Below, one piece after another: positions 4,699 to 5,180 of a DNA stretch of 5,180 nucleotides. Position numbers and translations under genes: made by a program. The notes below the pieces were generated by a model. It did not search any database. It was not told the origin of the DNA and worked only from the letters and a program-made list of their open reading frames with translations. Origin of the DNA: an uncultured Ruminococcus sp. (lineage in GTDB: Bacteria; Bacillota; Clostridia; Oscillospirales; Acutalibacteraceae); the NCBI GenBank assembly GCA_902773035.1, contig CACYDB010000068.1, positions 1 to 5,180 on the forward strand. Reading direction: 5' to 3'. Each line of letters starts with the position of its first letter. Within the stretch, counting starts at the first letter, position 1.

Positions 4699-5109
4699 TC
4701 AATTATCCTTAGCTTCAAGGCTGTCGGAAATCACTGCGAACAGCTCTCTGAGCCTGTCCACAGAGCCTTTCAGGTATAAATATCCGAACAGCGCCTCAAC
4801 GCCTGTGGCGCAGTGATAGTCTGCGACGCTTGAATTTTTCGGAGTATTCTTTGTAAAAGCGTTCCTGCCGCGCTTATATACGGCGATTTCTTCCTCGGTA
4901 AGCATAGGCTCAATGATTTTGAACGCCTCAGCCTGAGCCTCGCACCGTACAAGCTTGACTTTTCTGCGATTGAGCTCGCCTACGGGGCGGTTAGCCTCTG
5001 TGACAAGGCTCTCGCGTACAAAAAGCTCGTAGACGGTATCGCCGATAAAAGCGAGAGTCTGAGGCGAATACTGCCGCGTATCTGAATTTGTATCAAGAAT
5101 CGTTTCCAT
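4699..5109 (-). CDS. mrnC: Mini-ribonuclease III (MrnC)
   Basis: Mini-III is a stand-alone RNase III catalytic domain that works as a dimer. In Bacillus subtilis it matures the ends of 23S rRNA. The 136-residue product is of usual length and has no double-stranded RNA-binding domain, which separates it from full RNase III. The conserved core is TLAFIGDTVYELFVRE (18-33), with acidic residues D24 and E28. YKRGRNA (78-84) and DYHCATGVEALFGYLYL (97-113) follow, the latter supplying E105. The ATG at 5109 is preceded by GGAG at 5115-5118, inside the last codons of the upstream gene, and starts 2 nt after its stop, so the two genes are almost certainly cotranscribed and translationally coupled. Pairing with Obg rather than with cysS and rlmB is the local arrangement here. 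No terminator is evident downstream. Confidence 0.95.
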   Translation of the reverse strand: METILDTNSDTRQYSPQTLAFIGDTVYELFVRESLVTEANRPVGELNRRKVKLVRCEAQAEAFKIIEPMLTEEEIAVYKRGRNAFTKNTPKNSSVADYHCATGVEALFGYLYLKGSVDRLRELFAVISDSLEAKDN

Positions 5110-5111
5110 AA

Positions 5112-5180
5112 TTACTCCACAAAGTCAAACTCAACGTCGTAGAGGCTGACGGTATCGCCCTCCTCTATTCCCGCTTCTCT
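5112..5180 (-). CDS. obg: GTPase Obg/CgtA, C-terminal end only
   Basis: Only the last 22 codons and the TAA stop are in the window; the gene continues past position 5180. The visible peptide, which includes GIEEGDTVSLYDVEFDF, matches the end of the C-terminal OCT domain found on Obg proteins of Gram-positive bacteria, where a G-x-x-x-GDTV turn is followed by a strand with EFD/EFE. Obg is an essential GTPase acting in late 50S ribosome assembly and linked to the stringent response. Followed at 2 nt by mrnC, it makes a pair that both serve the large ribosomal subunit. Because the GTPase domain is not visible, the call rests on the short tail and the neighbourhood. Confidence 0.75.
   Translation of the reverse strand, partial: REAGIEEGDTVSLYDVEFDFVE

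Overview
The window is a compact stretch of bacterial chromosome in which every gene lies on the minus strand, so transcription runs from high to low coordinates. Gene families, strong AGGAGG-type ribosome binding sites, textbook sigma-A promoters and AT-rich spacers point to a Gram-positive anaerobe of the Clostridia. The protein sequences look most like gut Oscillospiraceae/Ruminococcaceae. That placement is a judgement from sequence flavour, and the genus cannot be named.

In order of transcription: (1) 5180-4699 holds the last 22 codons of the ribosome-assembly GTPase Obg, then mrnC (Mini-ribonuclease III), 2 nt apart. (2) 4629-3773 has a strong sigma-A promoter and a GH25 muramidase with an N-terminal membrane/export segment. 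(3) 3772-1727 is a 54-nt gap with interleaved inverted repeats, then a 650-residue cytoplasmic type I pullulanase (GH13 with CBM48) closed by a strong intrinsic terminator. (4) 1735-1427 is non-coding and unusually rich in repeats: two diverged copies of a roughly 90-100-nt element sharing a 25-nt identical end, a heptamer tandem array, a 12-bp palindrome and a 28-nt-period tandem repeat. (5) 1426-111 is the conserved rpsF-ssb-rpsR operon (S6, single-stranded DNA-binding protein, S18). It has a full-consensus promoter, a leader with three hairpins and a strong terminator. (6) 110-1 is non-coding and holds a perfect 20-bp palindrome; nothing coding is visible there.

Three gene starts were moved inward from the longest open frame because a ribosome binding site decides them: rpsF (GTG at 1284), rpsR (ATG at 386) and the GH25 gene (ATG at 4570).

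Most of the window is ordinary core genome: translation, RNA processing, DNA replication and repair, and alpha-glucan breakdown. I see no defence system, mobile-element gene, CRISPR array, toxin-antitoxin pair or biosynthetic cluster. What deserves a second look is non-coding: the S6 operon leader, the repeats downstream of the pullulanase terminator, the interleaved repeats before the pullulanase gene, and the palindrome at the left edge.
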